Shown here: positions 35,085 to 43,531 of the stretch, one piece after another
Position numbering within the stretch: position 1 is the first letter of the stretch
How the letters are laid out: each line of letters starts with the position of its first letter
Source: an uncultured Marivita sp.
Lineage (GTDB): Bacteria; Pseudomonadota; Alphaproteobacteria; Rhodobacterales; Rhodobacteraceae
NCBI GenBank assembly: GCA_947503115.1
Contig: CANNCS010000012.1
Coordinates: forward strand, 1 to 54,237
Length of the DNA: 54,237 nucleotides
Direction of reading: 5' to 3'
Program-made: the position numbers and the translations under genes
Notes under the pieces: model-generated
Databases searched by the model: none
What the model was told of the DNA's origin: nothing
Seen by the model: the letters and a program-made list of their open reading frames with translations, nothing else

Positions 35085-35113
35085 TTGACTCAGGCCATGC
35101 TGCACCGTAGCAC
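35085..35113 (+). promoter_or_regulatory. Possible promoter of the F0 ATP synthase operon
   Basis: TTGACT (35085-35090), 17-base spacer, TAGCAC (35108-35113), about 30 bases before the preferred atpI start. The -35 is strong and the -10 only fair. Called by eye. Confidence 0.4.
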
Positions 35114-35143
35114 ATGGCCAAAGTTCCAACCGAGGTGGAGCGC

Positions 35144-35491
35144 ATGTCTGAGAGTGATCCAAAGCAGAAGCTGAAAGAGCTGGAAGCGCGGATTGCGGCG
35201 GCCAAAGGGGCCAAAGAGGACAAGCCGCATCAAGAGGAACATTACAGCCAAGCGCAACAAGCGTGGCGCATGGTGATCGAGATGGTTTCCGGTCTTGGGA
35301 TCGGGTTTGGCATCGGATACGGGCTTGATGCGGTCTTTGGGACGCAGCCTTGGTTGATGGTGCTGTTTACATTGCTGGGCTTCACGGCAGGGGTCAACGT
35401 CATGATCCGAACCGCCAAGGAGTTTCAGGTCAAGCAACTGGCCGATCTGGCCGGAGAGAACGAGAGGGATCGACATGGCGACGGAAGCTGA
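35144..35491 (+). CDS. atpI: ATP synthase protein I (AtpI/AtpZ family)
   Basis: A 115-residue protein with a charged N-terminal half and two membrane helices (about 50-68 and 73-92) containing the glycine-rich [17 protein letters not shown] segment of AtpI/AtpZ. It is the non-stoichiometric first gene of F0 operons, involved in c-ring assembly or Mg2+/Ca2+ handling. The ATG at 35144 has GGAG four bases upstream and is preferred over the ATG at 35114. It overlaps the start of atpB by 17 bases. Confidence 0.88.
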   Translation: MSESDPKQKLKELEARIAAAKGAKEDKPHQEEHYSQAQQAWRMVIEMVSGLGIGFGIGYGLDAVFGTQPWLMVLFTLLGFTAGVNVMIRTAKEFQVKQLADLAGENERDRHGDGS

Positions 35492-36224
35492 GGGCGGCGG
35501 ACTTGTATTCCACCCGATGGACCAGTTCATCGTCAAACCGCTGTTTGGTGACGGCGCGGTGGGCATGTTCACCTTTACCAATGTAGCGCTGTGGCTCTTG
35601 CTGGCGGTGGCCTGCGTGATTGCGCTGATGGTGCTGGGCACGTCCAAGCGCGCAACTGTGCCGACGCGGACGCAGTCGATTGCCGAGCTGGCCTATGGCT
35701 TTGTCTACAAGATGGTCGAGGATGTGACCGGCAAAGATGCGGTGAAATACTTCCCGTACATCTTCACGCTGTTTATCTTCATCGCCTTCTCGAACTTCCT
35801 CGCTTTGATCCCGACATCTTTCTCGCCGACCTCGCATATTGCGATCACGGCGATCCTTGGTTTCGGTGTGTTCATCGCGGTCACCGTTCTGGGCTTCGTT
35901 AAAAACGGCGCAAGCTTCCTCGGTCTGTTCTGGGTGTCGAGCGCGCCATTGGCGCTGCGTCCGATCCTTGCCGTGATCGAACTGATTTCCTACTTCGTGC
36001 GCCCGGTAAGCCACTCTATTCGTCTTGCTGGCAACATCATGGCGGGCCACGCGGTTCTTAAAGTGTTCGCGGGCTTCGCTGCGATCACCGCTGTTGCGCC
36101 GCTGTCGATCCTCGGCATCACGGCAATCTATGCACTGGAAGTGCTCGTGGCCTTCATCCAGGCTTACGTGTTCACGATCCTGACCTGCGTGTACCTCAAG
36201 GACGCGCTGCACCCGTCACACTAA
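35475..36224 (+). CDS. atpB: F0 ATP synthase subunit a
   Basis: A 249-residue polytopic stator subunit forming the two proton half-channels. The essential arginine is R183 in the motif [13 protein letters not shown], with the following conserved Asn. The C-terminal helix has the usual Gln ([12 protein letters not shown]). It sits between atpI and atpE as in other alphaproteobacterial F0 operons (a-c-b'-b), while the F1 genes are not in this window. Confidence 0.97.
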   Translation: MATEAEGGGLVFHPMDQFIVKPLFGDGAVGMFTFTNVALWLLLAVACVIALMVLGTSKRATVPTRTQSIAELAYGFVYKMVEDVTGKDAVKYFPYIFTLFIFIAFSNFLALIPTSFSPTSHIAITAILGFGVFIAVTVLGFVKNGASFLGLFWVSSAPLALRPILAVIELISYFVRPVSHSIRLAGNIMAGHAVLKVFAGFAAITAVAPLSILGITAIYALEVLVAFIQAYVFTILTCVYLKDALHPSH

Positions 36225-36283
36225 TACCGGTGGGTGCTTGCACCCATCCCAAGTTTCAACTTCCAATCGTAAGGAGAATTCAC

Positions 36284-36508
36284 ATGGAAGGCGATCTCGC
36301 ACACATCGGCGCAGGCCTGGCAGCAATCGGTTCCGGCGCAGCCGCAATCGGGGTGGGCAACGTGGCCGGCAACTACCTCGCAGGTGCCCTGCGTAACCCG
36401 TCCGCTGCTGCTTCGCAGACAGCAACCCTCTTCATCGGTATCGCGTTCGCAGAAGCGCTGGGGATCTTCGCATTCCTCGTGTCGCTGCTGCTGATGTTCG
36501 CCGTCTAA
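36284..36508 (+). CDS. atpE: F0 ATP synthase subunit c
   Basis: A 74-residue hairpin of two membrane helices. The glycine-rich first helix, the polar loop RNP (37-39) and the proton-binding glutamate E57 in [11 protein letters not shown] are all present. The Glu-Ala-Leu context is that of a H+-type, not Na+-type, ring. The start ATG at 36284 follows AAGGAG at good distance; an upstream in-frame codon at 36230 only adds translated leader. Codon use is strongly optimised, as expected for a highly expressed gene. Confidence 0.97.
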   Translation: MEGDLAHIGAGLAAIGSGAAAIGVGNVAGNYLAGALRNPSAAASQTATLFIGIAFAEALGIFAFLVSLLLMFAV

Positions 36509-36593
36509 GCTTCGGACTTTTATCCTTACGCGCGGGCGGTGCCGTAATCACGCGGCCCGCCCGATGTAACGACAAGTTCCGACGGAGGACGAC

Positions 36594-37139
36594 ATGGCAA
36601 CCGAAACCACTGGTACAGCCAGCGCATGTGTAGGCCCGGATGGCAGCGCCATCGGTATGCCGCAGCTTTGCGCCGACTGGATGCCGAACCAGATCTTCTG
36701 GCTATTGATCGCGCTCATCGCGATTTACTTTGTCCTGTCCCGCATCGCGTTGCCGCGCATTGCGTCGGTTCTGGCGGAACGACAAGGCACGATTACGAAC
36801 GACCTCGCGGCTGCTGAAGATCTGAAGCAGAAAGCTGTTGAGGCCGAGGACGCCTACAATAAGGCTCTGGCAGACGCCCGTGCCCAGGCGCAGGAAATTA
36901 TCGCCCAAAACAAGGCCGAAATGCAGGCTGAGTTGGATAAGGCGATTGCCAAGGCAGATGCAGAAATTGCGGCCAAGGCTGCGGAATCCGAAAAAGCGAT
37001 TTCGGAAATCCGGGCATCGGCTGTGCAAAGCGTCGAAGCCGTGGCGAAAGATACGGCGGGCGCCATTGTGGCTGCCGTTGGTGGGCAGGCGGATGACGCT
37101 TCGGTCGCCGCTGCCGTTGACGCACAGATGAAGGGGTGA
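36594..37139 (+). CDS. atpF': F0 ATP synthase subunit b'
   Basis: A 181-residue stator stalk subunit with one membrane helix (about residues 34-52) and a long Ala/Glu/Lys-rich coiled coil. The extra N-terminal segment of about 25 residues before the membrane helix distinguishes b' from b. Photosynthetic and many alphaproteobacterial enzymes have the b/b' heterodimer. It ends directly against the next b gene. Confidence 0.93.
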   Translation: MATETTGTASACVGPDGSAIGMPQLCADWMPNQIFWLLIALIAIYFVLSRIALPRIASVLAERQGTITNDLAAAEDLKQKAVEAEDAYNKALADARAQAQEIIAQNKAEMQAELDKAIAKADAEIAAKAAESEKAISEIRASAVQSVEAVAKDTAGAIVAAVGGQADDASVAAAVDAQMKG

Positions 37140-37144
37140 GCGAC

Positions 37145-37705
37145 ATGAAACGTATCATGACCATTGCCGCAGCATCTCTTATGGCGAGCCCAGCCTTCGC
37201 GGCGTCTGGCCCGTTCTTCTCGCTGAAAAACACCGACTTCGTGGTGTTGCTTGGCTTTATCGTATTCATTGGCGTGCTTCTGTACTTCAAAGTACCTTCG
37301 ATGCTGACGGGTTTGCTGGACAAACGCGCCGAAGGCATCAAGAGCGAGATCGAAGAAGCAAAAGCGTTGCGGGAAGAAGCGCAGGCTCTTCTTGCTTCTT
37401 ATGAGCGTCGTCAGCGTGAAGTTCAGGAACAAGCCGACCGTATCATCGCTCATGCCAAAGACGAGGCCGTTCTGGCCGGTGAGCAGGCGCGTGCGGATCT
37501 TGAAAAGTCGATTGCTCGCCGTTTGGCAGCAGCCGAAGATCAGATCGCATCCGCTCAGGCGAGCGCCGTCAAAGACGTGCGGGACCGCGCGATTGCCGTA
37601 GCAATCAAGGCTGCCCGTGACGTTGTGGCCAAGCAGATGACCGCCAAAGACGCGGCCAAGAGCATCGACAATGCAATTGCTGAGGTCGGTCAGAAACTGC
37701 ACTGA
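37145..37705 (+). CDS. atpF: F0 ATP synthase subunit b
   Basis: A 186-residue peripheral-stalk subunit. It begins with a signal-like stretch ([20 protein letters not shown]) that is typical of alphaproteobacterial b subunits, then one membrane helix (about 30-49) and a coiled coil to the C-terminus. The ATG at 37145 has AAGGGG eight bases upstream; a GTG at 37136 that overlaps the previous stop is less well placed. It is the last gene of the operon. Confidence 0.93.
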   Translation: MKRIMTIAAASLMASPAFAASGPFFSLKNTDFVVLLGFIVFIGVLLYFKVPSMLTGLLDKRAEGIKSEIEEAKALREEAQALLASYERRQREVQEQADRIIAHAKDEAVLAGEQARADLEKSIARRLAAAEDQIASAQASAVKDVRDRAIAVAIKAARDVVAKQMTAKDAAKSIDNAIAEVGQKLH

Positions 37706-37725
37706 TCACACCTAGCAGCACGAAC

Positions 37726-37757
37726 AAAAAAGAGCCCCGGTTATCCGGGGCTTTTTT
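37726..37757. terminator. Bidirectional intrinsic terminator after the F0 operon
   Basis: Perfect 8-base stem AGCCCCGG/CCGGGGCT with loop TTAT, an A-run upstream and T-run downstream. It can stop the F0 operon on the plus strand and yggS coming from the other side. This is the strongest terminator in the window. Confidence 0.92.
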
Positions 37758-37817
37758 GTGTTTAGAGAGTGCGAACGCGTTGAAGCATCAATGTTTTCCG
37801 TTATCGGAAAACCATTC

Positions 37818-38477
37818 TTAACCGGCGGGCGGGACTCTTTCCCCAAAGAGAGCAGACCCTACACGAATATGTGTCGCGCCAAATGCGATGGCCTGTTCGA
37901 AGTCGTCGCTCATTCCCATGGATAATTGGTTCAGGCCATTGCGTTCCGCGAGCTTGCGCAGCAGCGCGAAATGTAGCGACGGGGTTTCGTCAACCGGCGG
38001 GATACACATGAGGCCTTGCACCGGCAGGTCAAGATCACGACATTCCTTGATAAAAGCGTCTGTGTCTGCCGGAGCGATCCCGGCTTTTTGCGGCTCTTCT
38101 CCGGTATTCACCTGAATAAACAGCTGCGGACACTGGCCCATTTCCTGTGCAAGACGGGCAAAGGTTGTCGCCAGTTTCGGGCGGTCGAGAGTGTGGATCG
38201 CGTCAAAAAGTTCAAAGGCCTGACGGGCCTTGTTGCTTTGCAGCGGACCAATCAGATGCAGATCAATCCCGTCAAAGGTTTTTCGGAAGTCCGGCCATTT
38301 TCCAGCTGCTTCCTGAACACGGTTTTCGCCAAAGCTGCGTTGGCCTTCTTGCAGAACAGCTTCGACCCGTTCGTTCGGTTGAACCTTTGACACTGCGATC
38401 AGAGTGATGTCTGAGGAATCGCGGTCGGCGTCCTTGGCTGCTTTGGCGATGCGCGCGGTGATGTCGTTCAATCCCAT
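37818..38477 (-). CDS. YggS family pyridoxal phosphate homeostasis protein
   Basis: A 219-residue alanine-racemase-like TIM-barrel protein. The PLP lysine is K31 in LIAVSKVQP, followed by the family stretch FGENRVQEAAGKW and the C-terminal GMSDDFEQAI. YggS/PLPBP binds PLP and controls its cellular level without a catalytic partner domain. The ATG at 38477 has GGGGAG seven bases upstream. Its first 10 bases overlap the 3' end of the sulfotransferase gene. Confidence 0.92.
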   Translation of the reverse strand: MGLNDITARIAKAAKDADRDSSDITLIAVSKVQPNERVEAVLQEGQRSFGENRVQEAAGKWPDFRKTFDGIDLHLIGPLQSNKARQAFELFDAIHTLDRPKLATTFARLAQEMGQCPQLFIQVNTGEEPQKAGIAPADTDAFIKECRDLDLPVQGLMCIPPVDETPSLHFALLRKLAERNGLNQLSMGMSDDFEQAIAFGATHIRVGSALFGERVPPAG

Positions 38478-39937
38478 GGTGTATCTCCCCAAGCGTCAAT
38501 GAAGGGTTTCAGCTCGGTCTCATAGCGACGCCAAGCAGCGGCAGAGCTTTTGTAGATTGGTTGGCGGACCTGATGCAGGCTGAGTGTTTTTACGGTGCCG
38601 CTTTTTTTGTGGAAGTTAAGGCACTCGTCTTCCCAATCAAGCCCGGCCGCGGCAATCAACCGTTTGGACTGGGTTTCAGGGTCGTCCACGAGGTCTTCAT
38701 ACCGGATCTCGACGAAGCGATCGGGAAGGGTCTCGCGCCAATGACGAACGATTTCGCGGAAAGATTTAATCACATCGGCAATCGATGCGAGATCGTTTGC
38801 ATAGCGATGTGTTCCCGCGTTGAAGTGATTTTTGTAGATCGACAATGCAATGTCACGTGGGTCGCGGTGGACCACGATAAAGCGCGCGTTGGGAAGAGAG
38901 GCGTGCAGTAATCCATAGATCAGGAAGGCCATGATCGACTTGTCGGTCAGATATGGCGTTGCAGACTTGGCGAAGGGCTGGATCGCGGTTGTCAGCTGTT
39001 GGGCGAAGTCATGTAGTTTGCCTTGCGGCTCTTGTGACAGGAGACGCATCTCGTGGCTTTTGCCGAAGAGCTCGTACGCGGTCCGTAGTCCGACCGCCAT
39101 TTCGCCGCCTGCATGGACCTGGCTGTGGCTGGCGATGATCTGTTCAACAAGTGTCGTGCCTGAGCGAGGAAGCCCGGTGACAAAGATCAGGCCCGGTGTG
39201 GTGCCCTTGGCCTCTGAAACGGGATTGAGGCCTGTCTGGGCCGCCAGAACGCCGGAATACTCGGTTTTGCGCCCGGTCGCATCGTCCGGCCAGAGATCGG
39301 CCTGCGCCTTGTTTGCGCGGTGGAGGTGACCAAAAACCTTGTCGAAGTTTTTGGTGTCTTCCATTGCCTTCGCGAGTGCAAAGTTGATGTGCATTCGCCC
39401 TTGGACCGACAGCTTTGGGTGGTTTGCCAGCCGACGCATTGCGCCAATCATTGGATCATTGGGTTGGATGCGGATCGTTGTCGCCAACATGCGGTAAAGC
39501 TCTGCATCATGGGGATGTTTTTTTTGCAGCTTGCGCAGCATTTTTTCGGATTCGTCGAACTGTCCGGCTGTCTGTAGATAGAGGGCTTTTTCCGCCTGTG
39601 GTTTGATGGCCTTCGGATCAAGCGCGATCATCTGGTCCAGCAGAGACAAGACAATGTCATGGTGGTCGGCTGCAGTATGCGCAGCGATTGCTTCGGTCAG
39701 GATGGCGGGTTCGGAGCCGCGCAGTTCTAAAGCACGATCAATCGCACGTAAGCGTTTTTCCTGATCTCCAAGGCGCGCGGCCATGCGGGCGCGTTGATAG
39801 TGAATTTCGGGCAGGTTGGGGGCTTGTAGAGCGAGGCCGTCCAGTAGCCCAGCGGCTTGTACAACATCACCCTGACGGGCGAGAGTCAGCGCTTTGTCGT
39901 AAGTGGTTTTGACAGCCTGGAGCGGGTTGGTGTGCAT
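38468..39937 (-). CDS. TPR-containing sulfotransferase
   Basis: A 489-residue protein. The N-terminal half (about 1-210) contains tetratricopeptide-like helices, and the C-terminal half is a Sulfotransfer_3 domain with the PAPS 5'-phosphosulfate loop TGLPRSGTT (254-262) and the 3'-phosphate loop VVHRDPRDIALSIYKNHF. It transfers sulfate from PAPS to an unknown acceptor. TPR-sulfotransferases are frequent in marine alphaproteobacteria and are often linked to surface polysaccharide or lipid modification. Cytoplasmic. Confidence 0.9.
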   Translation of the reverse strand: MHTNPLQAVKTTYDKALTLARQGDVVQAAGLLDGLALQAPNLPEIHYQRARMAARLGDQEKRLRAIDRALELRGSEPAILTEAIAAHTAADHHDIVLSLLDQMIALDPKAIKPQAEKALYLQTAGQFDESEKMLRKLQKKHPHDAELYRMLATTIRIQPNDPMIGAMRRLANHPKLSVQGRMHINFALAKAMEDTKNFDKVFGHLHRANKAQADLWPDDATGRKTEYSGVLAAQTGLNPVSEAKGTTPGLIFVTGLPRSGTTLVEQIIASHSQVHAGGEMAVGLRTAYELFGKSHEMRLLSQEPQGKLHDFAQQLTTAIQPFAKSATPYLTDKSIMAFLIYGLLHASLPNARFIVVHRDPRDIALSIYKNHFNAGTHRYANDLASIADVIKSFREIVRHWRETLPDRFVEIRYEDLVDDPETQSKRLIAAAGLDWEDECLNFHKKSGTVKTLSLHQVRQPIYKSSAAAWRRYETELKPFIDAWGDTPWD

Positions 39938-39975
39938 CGGTGCCCTTGCCTTTTGCTCCTAGCTACTTGGGTGCC

Positions 39976-40010
39976 GCACAAAAGAAAAGAGCGGGCAATG
40001 CCCGCTCTTT
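39976..40010 (-). terminator. Intrinsic terminator downstream of porin copy A
   Basis: Perfect 11-base stem AAAGAGCGGGC/GCCCGCTCTTT with loop ATT on the minus strand, followed by TCTTTTGTG. The flanking GCACAAAAGAAAAG is shared with the terminator of porin copy B, so the two porins carry related 3' ends. Confidence 0.85.
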
Positions 40011-40036
40011 CCCTAACCAAATCTGGTTATGAGCTA

Positions 40037-40954
40037 TTAGAAGCTCATCGACAGACCGAGCGAGTAGCTGTCCGACTCTACGTCGTTGCCAAAGTCGCTG
40101 TTGCCGTAGCCGAGGTGTGCAGCAAGACCGCCACCCAGGTCGTATGTTGCGGCCAGACCGAAGCCGGAGCAATCGCCACAGCCGAGGGACCAATCGGTGT
40201 ACTCACCGTAGTTCACGCCGATGGACAGTGCGTTCATGGAGTAGCCAACGCCAACTGCCATGTGCGTACCTTCGTCGGACTGACCTTCGATGTCTGCCTG
40301 AGTGTAGTTGATCGCTGCGGAGAAGCCGCCACCGAACTTGGCGTCGAGGCTTACACCAACGAGGTCAGCAACGTCTTCCTGGGTCTGGTAACCAAGGCCG
40401 ATGCCGATCGCTGCGCCACCGAGGTCGGTGGAGTAACGCAGGCCGAGACCCCAAACCGGGTCAGCTGCGCCTGTGTCGTCGATTTCTGCGGACAGACCGG
40501 CTGTGAAGCCAGCTGTGGAGTAGGAAACGCGAGCGATCTGACCGTCGAATGTACCGTCGAGGCCGGAGTTGCCGTTGTAGCCAGCGTGTGCTGTTTCGTC
40601 ATCCGCGATGGAACCACCTGCGAGAGCAACTTCCTGCAGAGCTGCGTCAAACGCACCGTCTGTGTCGCCCATGTCGAGGCGCAGGTTGCCGTAAGCGAGG
40701 AAGTATGTTTCGCCGCCCTGAGTGGTGTTGCCGAAAGCACCGTTTTCGTCGAGGTCGACTTTGGCGCCGAAGGACAGACCACCGTCGGATTCACCGGTCA
40801 TGGAGAATGTGACGTCGATGTCGGTGTGCCACTGGTCGGTTGCATAAGCGTCGCCGCCGATGATGCCGATTTCAGCATAACCAGTGATTGCTACGTCTGC
40901 CGCTGCGATGCCAGCGGTTGCAACCAGCGCGGTGGAAGCAAGAAGACTATTTGG
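40037..40954 (-). pseudogene. Porin copy A, 5' end lost at an insertion junction
   Basis: An open frame of 305 codons encodes an outer-membrane porin that aligns along its whole length with copy B at 41750-42670: signal peptide remnant SLLASTALVATAGIAAADVA, SGYAEIGIIGG-like start, many alternating beta strands and the C-terminal aromatic SLGLSMSF. Homology stops abruptly at about 40946. In place of MKTLLL the frame reads N-P-stop, with the TAA at 40955-40957. No ATG, GTG or TTG exists before the internal Met of MTGESDGG, which would lack the signal peptide. The body carries no frameshift, so the loss is recent or the copy is kept by gene conversion. Confidence 0.8.
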
Positions 40955-41079
40955 TTAGAACATGGTTTTTGGTTCGACTGTTGCTGCCAGTCGTTTCGCA
41001 GATTGCATCGTTGTCACATTCAGCATCGTGCCCGTGCTTATCCAATTGTAGCTTTTGGATAATCATTTCGGAGCAAGCT

Positions 41080-41665
41080 ATGATACCCTTCTTCAATCGC
41101 AACAAGAACGCACAAGACCAGCACAGTCGAACAAGTGAAGCGCTCACACTAAGTGTGTTCTTCGATGATCATTATTTTCCCCACGCTCAAGCCAGCAAGC
41201 GTGCACCAGATTTGGATTGGCATGTTTTCAACAAGCACATGAGACCCAGTTTGGGACGCTATCTGATTGTTGATCTCAAAAACCCAGTGTTGGATGTTTG
41301 GAAGCGTGAGCAAACTTTAACTGGATACCAGAAAGCAACCATCAACAAGCACATTCATTTAATGAACCGCATGTTGAATTTAGCACGACACTGGGGATTT
41401 ATCCCGCAACATGATCCACAGCAGCAGAACCTCAGATGCTTGCAGCTTGGTGATCATCGCCAGCGTTTTTTAACCGAAGCTGAGATTGATCGCTTGCTCA
41501 CGCACTGAACTTGCATTGCACAAACAATTGCAACGTGAGCTGCGTCACCGAGCTTGGTTAGCGCAGCATCTGCCCAACACCAAGCAACAGCGTAAGTCAC
41601 AGCGTCGTGTGTTGATGATTCGTTCTGCGTTAGCACTCAAGCTCCAACGCTGTGTCGATCACTGA
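41080..41665 (+). pseudogene. Tyrosine recombinase (phage-type integrase) remnant
   Basis: From an ATG at 41080 with GGAG six bases upstream, 142 residues form a SAM-like core-binding domain: DLDWHVFNKHMRPSLGRYLI, then TINKHIHLMNRMLNLARHWG, and the catalytic-domain entry RFLTEAEIDRLL, ending in TGA at 41508. In the next frame, 41507-41665, translation gives ELALHKQLQRELRHRAWL and then HLPNTKQQRKSQRRVL and SALALKL, which resemble the later integrase segments (ELALLTG-, LPNTKNGKSRRVPLS-, ALALL). Thus the catalytic domain is frameshifted, internally deleted and lacks the R-HxxR-Y residues. Non-functional as it stands. Confidence 0.65.
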
Positions 41666-41666
41666 T

Positions 41667-41689
41667 CTTACTTCAAACTTTGAAGTAAG
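41667..41689. repeat. Perfect 11-base inverted repeat after the recombinase remnant
   Basis: CTTACTTCAAA, one central C, TTTGAAGTAAG. It starts one base after the TGA of the second-frame remnant and ends where homology to the porin 3' region (GCACAAAAGAAAAG) begins. It could be a terminator stem without a T-run or a boundary structure of the insert. Confidence 0.6.
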
Positions 41690-41724
41690 CACAAAAGAAA
41701 AGGGTGAGCACTGAGCCCACCCTT
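41690..41724 (-). terminator. Intrinsic terminator of porin copy B
   Basis: Minus strand: AAGGGTG-GGC...GC-CACCCTT stem with one internal mismatch, followed by TTCTTTTGTGC. Related in flanking sequence to the porin A terminator at 39976-40010. Confidence 0.75.
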
Positions 41725-41749
41725 AACCAAGTAGCAGTTCGATTAGCTA

Positions 41750-42670
41750 TTAGAAGCTCATCGACAGACCCAGCGAGTAGTCATCGCTGTCAACGCCGTT
41801 CACATCGCTTGTGCCGAAGCCTGCGTGTGCTGCAAGACCTCCACCCAAGTCGTATGTTGCAGCGAAGCCGAAGCCAGACTTTTCGCTACCGGCAACGCCA
41901 GCAACGTCGTTGTACTCACCATAGTTCAGGCCCAGCGAGATAGCATTCATGCTGTATCCAATGCCAATGCCCATGTGTGTCTGGTTCTCAAGTCCAGCAG
42001 CAGCATAGTCCAATTCGCTGAAGTTGACACCAACACTAAAGCCATTCTCCATCGCAGCCTTTGCGCTGATACCGATCAAATCACCAGTGTCTTCCTGCGT
42101 CTGGTAGCCGACGCCAACGGTCACCGATGCGCCGCCCATGTCAGAGCTGTACGCAGCACCCAAACCCCAAACCGGGCTCATAGCACCAGTATCGTCGATT
42201 TCTGCCGACAAGCCAGCAGTGAAGCCTGCTGCAGAGTAAGACACACGAGCGATCTGCCCGTCAAAGGTACCGTCCAAGCCGCTGTTGCCGTTGTAGCCAG
42301 CGTGTGCTGTTTCGTTGTCGTTGATCGACGCACCCGCAAGCGCAACTTCTTGCATTGCAGCATCATAGGCACCGTCTGTGTCGCCCATGTCCAAGCGCAG
42401 ACCGCCGTACGACAGGAAGTAGGTTTCACCACCCTGTGTAGTGTTGCCGAATGCACCATTTTCATCCAAGTCAACAGCTGCACCGAACGCCAAACCACCG
42501 TCGCTTTCGCCGGTCATTTTGAATGTGACGTCAATATCAGTGTGGAACTGACTGTCTACGTTATCACCGCCGATGATGCCGATTTCAGCGTAACCGGAGA
42601 TTGCGACGTCTGCTGCTGCGATGCCAGCAGTTGCGACCAGCGCTGTGGAAGCAAGAAGAAGAGTTTTCAT
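41750..42670 (-). CDS. Outer-membrane porin, copy B (intact)
   Basis: A 306-residue porin precursor. The signal peptide is MKTLLLASTALVATAGIAAA (residues 1-20), followed by about 16 predicted amphipathic strands with Asp/Gly-rich turns and a C-terminal SLGLSMSF ending in Phe as required for BAM recognition. The ATG at 42670 follows GAGGG. It matches the general porin type of Rhodobacterales, forming water-filled channels for small hydrophilic solutes. The sequence is closely similar to the truncated copy A downstream, but with more AT-rich synonymous choices. The 5' leader holds a small hairpin (CCGGA-CCA-TCCGG, 42706-42718). Confidence 0.9.
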   Translation of the reverse strand: MKTLLLASTALVATAGIAAADVAISGYAEIGIIGGDNVDSQFHTDIDVTFKMTGESDGGLAFGAAVDLDENGAFGNTTQGGETYFLSYGGLRLDMGDTDGAYDAAMQEVALAGASINDNETAHAGYNGNSGLDGTFDGQIARVSYSAAGFTAGLSAEIDDTGAMSPVWGLGAAYSSDMGGASVTVGVGYQTQEDTGDLIGISAKAAMENGFSVGVNFSELDYAAAGLENQTHMGIGIGYSMNAISLGLNYGEYNDVAGVAGSEKSGFGFAATYDLGGGLAAHAGFGTSDVNGVDSDDYSLGLSMSF

Positions 42671-42731
42671 TTTTTCCCTCATGTGTTCGTAAGGCACGTA
42701 CCAAACCGGATGGTCCGGATTAGCTGCAACC

Positions 42732-42761
42732 TCTATGCTCTTTGGTGGGATGTGTTTGCAA
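42732..42761 (-). promoter_or_regulatory. Possible promoter of porin copy B
   Basis: Minus strand: TTGCAA, 18-base spacer, CATAGA, about 60 bases before the porin ATG. A moderate match by eye. Porin A has no equivalent upstream region, since the insert replaced it. Confidence 0.3.
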
Positions 42762-42879
42762 GCCAAGCAGTCCTAGGCCGGGCAACTTCACGACCTGTGA
42801 TGCTCATTTGCCACAAGACTTTTCCACAGACTTTCCCTTTGAAAGAACACGACCTTAGACTCTCTGGCTCAAGTTCGGC

Positions 42880-42908
42880 TTGTCGTAATTGGGATCGGCT
42901 TGTATGCA
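42880..42908 (+). promoter_or_regulatory. Possible promoter of the DUF3576 gene
   Basis: TTGTCG (42880-42885), 17-base spacer, TATGCA (42903-42908), followed by a short leader to the start at 42946. Called by eye. Confidence 0.4.
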
Positions 42909-42945
42909 AAGCACAAGGCAAACAGGCAAACGAGGGCAGTCTCCC

Positions 42946-43455
42946 ATGGACCTTACACGTTTCAGGACCGGTTTTGGCGTTGCTCTTGTAGCGGTGTCTG
43001 TGTCGGGATGCGGCTTTTTCGGAGGCTCATCTGACCGTGATCCTGTCGAGACACGCCCCGCGAATGACATTATGGACGAAATCCTTGACGATAGTCGTCC
43101 GAACCGCGCGCAGTCGTCGCTTTTTGATTTTCTGCGTATTCGCGATGACGCAGGGCAGATCGGTGCCGTTAATAAATACATTTGGAATGCAGCGCTTGAG
43201 ACGCTGGATTTCCTGCCGGTTGAATCGGTTGATCCGTTTACTGGTGTCATCACAACCGGATACGGCACGCCCCCCGGTGGCGGCAGAGCATACCGCGCGA
43301 CGATTCTCGTGAATGATCCGGCATTGGATGCGCGGTCGTTGAACGTGGCTTTGATGACGCGTTCTGGCCCTGCCAGCGGTGCCACCGTCCGGGCCGTTGA
43401 AGATGCCATCCTGACGCGGGCGCGCCAATTGCGTCAGCAAGACAGCCGCTTCTAA
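42946..43455 (+). CDS. DUF3576 family lipoprotein
   Basis: A 169-residue precursor with signal sequence and lipobox VSGC (Cys about residue 22), so likely an outer-membrane lipoprotein. The mature part includes NDIMDEILDDSRPN and YIWNAALETLDFLPVESVDP, features of the DUF3576 family of alphaproteobacteria, whose function is unknown. The ATG at 42946 is preferred over 42889 because the shorter form starts just before the signal peptide; GAGGG lies nine bases upstream. It is immediately upstream of a convergent glycosyltransferase gene, not part of the leuS operon. Confidence 0.85.
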   Translation: MDLTRFRTGFGVALVAVSVSGCGFFGGSSDRDPVETRPANDIMDEILDDSRPNRAQSSLFDFLRIRDDAGQIGAVNKYIWNAALETLDFLPVESVDPFTGVITTGYGTPPGGGRAYRATILVNDPALDARSLNVALMTRSGPASGATVRAVEDAILTRARQLRQQDSRF

Positions 43456-43531
43456 ATCATGATAACGCTTATTCGTTAGACCCTTGCTCGGGCGTTTTTC
43501 GCACGGATTACCGTTGTTTGGCCGGGGAATG

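Larger units (their letters stand above)
40946..41690. mobile_element. AT-rich insert between tandem porins, with recombinase remnant
   Basis: The stretch between the broken 5' end of porin A and the terminator of porin B is visibly more AT-rich than the surroundings. It contains a decayed tyrosine recombinase gene on the plus strand (41080-41665) and ends in a perfect 23-base inverted repeat (41667-41689). It appears to have replaced the promoter and start of porin A. I find no terminal inverted repeats or target duplication, so it is not an intact IS; it looks like the residue of an integrative element. Confidence 0.6.

Noticed and set aside
34962-35174. A small plus-strand ORF of about 70 codons between the ArsR regulator and atpI
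   Set aside because: It covers the atpI promoter and overlaps the atpI start in another frame, has unremarkable composition and no family resemblance.
40949-40962. GTTAGAAC at the porin junction as a possible integron attC core site
   Set aside because: The 7-mer does not satisfy the attC consensus and no paired inverse core site or cassette structure is present; the recombinase remnant also lacks the IntI-specific patch.
40888-41079. An N-terminal extension of the recombinase remnant starting inside porin A
   Set aside because: The extension crosses the porin junction and has no ribosome site, while the ATG at 41080 has GGAG at ideal spacing and begins the conserved domain.
42820-42828. 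TTTTCCACA, close to a DnaA box
   Set aside because: A single near match without a cluster, and the local genes (porin, DUF3576) are not origin neighbours.
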